A DNA stretch of 64,000 nt from Aphis gossypii (taxonomy: Eukaryota > Arthropoda > Insecta > Hemiptera > Aphididae): assembly GCF_020184175.1 (NCBI RefSeq), contig NC_065531.1:29967213-30031212 (forward strand), written 5' to 3'. Below are positions 62,134-64,000 of this stretch, piece after piece (position 1 is the first letter of the stretch; each line of letters starts with the position of its first letter). A model generated the notes under the pieces. It worked only from the letters and a program-made list of their open reading frames with translations, was not told the DNA's origin and made no database searches. The position numbers and the translations under genes are program-made.

Positions 62134-64000
62134 TATAATATAATAGTAATTTTAATATTATCGTAAGTGCTTGTAGTGTCTCGCCGCGGCCAGATCGGGT
62201 GAGAACGACGACACGAACGTCTTCGTGGTCTTGTATCAATTATTATAATATACGTGTGTTTATAATACCTATACCTACGTAATAATAAATGATATAATAG
62301 TATATTTTATTACACGACTATAATATGGTCTTCCGTTGGTTGTCGTCGTCGTGGACAGTCTCCGAAATTCATTACATCTAACACACAACGATACTTATGT
62401 CTCGCTTCTATATAACACTCATATATTATTAGTGTTTATTACCTATCCGACTACTTATAGGCTCTATAATATACGTTATATTTATATTTTACTAATACTA
62501 AAATGTATATAATATGATTCGTGCATAGGTAAGCACAATATATACTTGTCGGGCCACCCCACGCGTTTTTTATCCGGTTCATATGTACATGGAAATCTAG
62601 AAGCTGATTCACTCCGCGGAACGGAGAATTTAAATTATTATATACAATACCGTATTTCTCCACTATACGTTTTCTTACAAAAACACAAATGCCTGTACAT
62701 TCTATTTTCCTTTGTTATATAAATATAAGAAATTTTCAATCACTTATTAATTCGAATACGTAGATTCCTAACATCGAAATATCATTTTAAAATATATTAA
62801 ATAAAGTGGCAAAGTGCAATCAAATCTCCACCAAAGTAACTCTACTGACACTTTTTTTGTAAAAAAAATCATCATAGATTAATAACGAGTACTTATACCT
62901 AAATTATCTACGATTGGGAGAGTGTGCGTTGGGTATAAATTATATTAAATCTAATGTGAATTAAATATATTATATTGAATTTACTTTTTTTTAAATGATG
63001 ATTAAACGATTTTTAAATGAGAAACATATAATTATAAAGTGTACTAACCTCGGGGGACTTCAAACGTAACATGAAGCTATACAAATCCTGCTACTGCCAA
63101 ATAGTTTAGGCATTGAACTTATATGACGAATATAATAATATTATACAATACCTATATTTGGTATACAAAGACTTTTTTTTTATCATAACATTTTCGTAAG
63201 AATAAAAAATACCGAGTGGGTTGAACCTTATATAAATAGAATTCGTTATGTACTTTGTTGAACGGTTACCGAAAATGGCCAATTGTTAATGCCTTGGTGA
63301 AAAAAAAATAGAATAGTCGTTATTGCATAATAATATACGGTATATAGTTTCACTATACACAGGGCTTTCTTTTCTGTAATCGGGCTTCTCATCCGTCGAA
63401 AGCCTATACAATTTTTTTTTGCAACGAATTCCTTTTAACTAGATATTTACATTTCGCAATTCCGTATCGTTTATGCGATATCATAACATTATGGACAATA
63501 AACGTAGGCCAAAACTCGTTCATCGACCCATTATTAATATTATATTATATCATTGCGTTATCACTCCACTTAGACCACTATTCGTCTAGGAACTCAATTT
63601 AAAGTCAATTTTCGTTGTCAGAAGACTCGTCTCTTTTTGTTCTGTCCACGTATTTTATATAACGGGATCGTCGAAATCGTTTATGAATTACTAACATTTA
63701 ATAAAAATCTAAAAAAAAAACGTTTGTATATTATTCTATAAAGAGGAAACATTCAAAAAACGATTACGATCTACGTATAAAAGAACGTTTTTTCCCCTTC
63801 AGATCAAGACGTTCTGCGCGTTATTATATATAGGTACCTTAGCGCTATACCTACCAAAAAATATATTGTTGACGAATTCGTTTTTAAAAATTGACCGTGA
63901 CAAAGGAGAATCTTGAATACGCCCGACTAATTCCCGACGCCCTTAATTGACTTGTTTTTTAGTTCCAAAACGATTAGCCTCGTCTAGTAATGTAATAATA
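62134..64000 (+). other. Long intron continued to the end of the window
   Basis: AT-rich DNA with short runs of (GTC) near 62341 and several A/T homopolymers. No exon, RNA gene or transposon end is recognised. The word TAGGTACCTTA occurs at 63831. Confidence 0.4.

Overview
This window looks like nuclear DNA of an insect, most probably an aphid. The evidence is its strongly AT-rich sequence, the recurring short word TAGGTA/TACCTA, dense (TA)n, (AAT)n and (GT)n microsatellites, and insect-type transposons (Ty3/gypsy LTR element, Helitron, hAT, Tc1/mariner-like MITEs). The aphid assignment is inference from style and from recalled similarity of the transposon proteins. No search was run.

Bases 1 to about 15.5 kb are an accessory, transposon-bearing stretch. 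The window opens inside the 3' end of a Ty3/gypsy retrotransposon: the integrase C-terminus, a polypurine tract and a 3' LTR whose promoter carries a perfect three-unit heat-shock element. Next come a diverged direct repeat (second copy 13.7 kb away), a minus-strand relic of a hAT transposase dimerisation domain, and a nearly complete 2.87-kb Helitron on the minus strand (6147-9017) with both termini readable. The Helitron still has an open two-exon gene, but an in-frame internal deletion has removed the whole Rep nuclease and most of the helicase. A Tc1/mariner-like MITE lies at 10.6-11.0 kb.

From about 17.6 to 18.6 kb the base composition changes sharply to GC-rich. This looks like the promoter and 5' exon of a host gene: an ATG at 18429 with an in-frame stop just upstream, a signal peptide, a short extracellular start with a glycosylation sequon, and a strong GTAAGT donor at 18580 (phase 1). 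I do not recognise the gene product. No further convincing coding exon is seen to base 64000, so the remaining 45 kb is best read as one very long first intron (or intron plus intergenic DNA). It is poor in coding transposon remains and contains only small non-autonomous elements (23.7, 42.3 and 61.7 kb), a LINE reverse-transcriptase scrap (30.5 kb), microsatellites, and several GC-rich islands (36.7, 43.6-44.6, 53.9-54.5 and 60.3 kb) that are candidate alternative promoters or regulatory elements.

No tRNA, rRNA, CRISPR array or prokaryote-type operon was recognised. Apart from the gypsy integrase end, the Helitron gene and the secreted-protein exon, the open frames of 60-230 codons are in low-complexity or AT-rich DNA and are not supported as genes.
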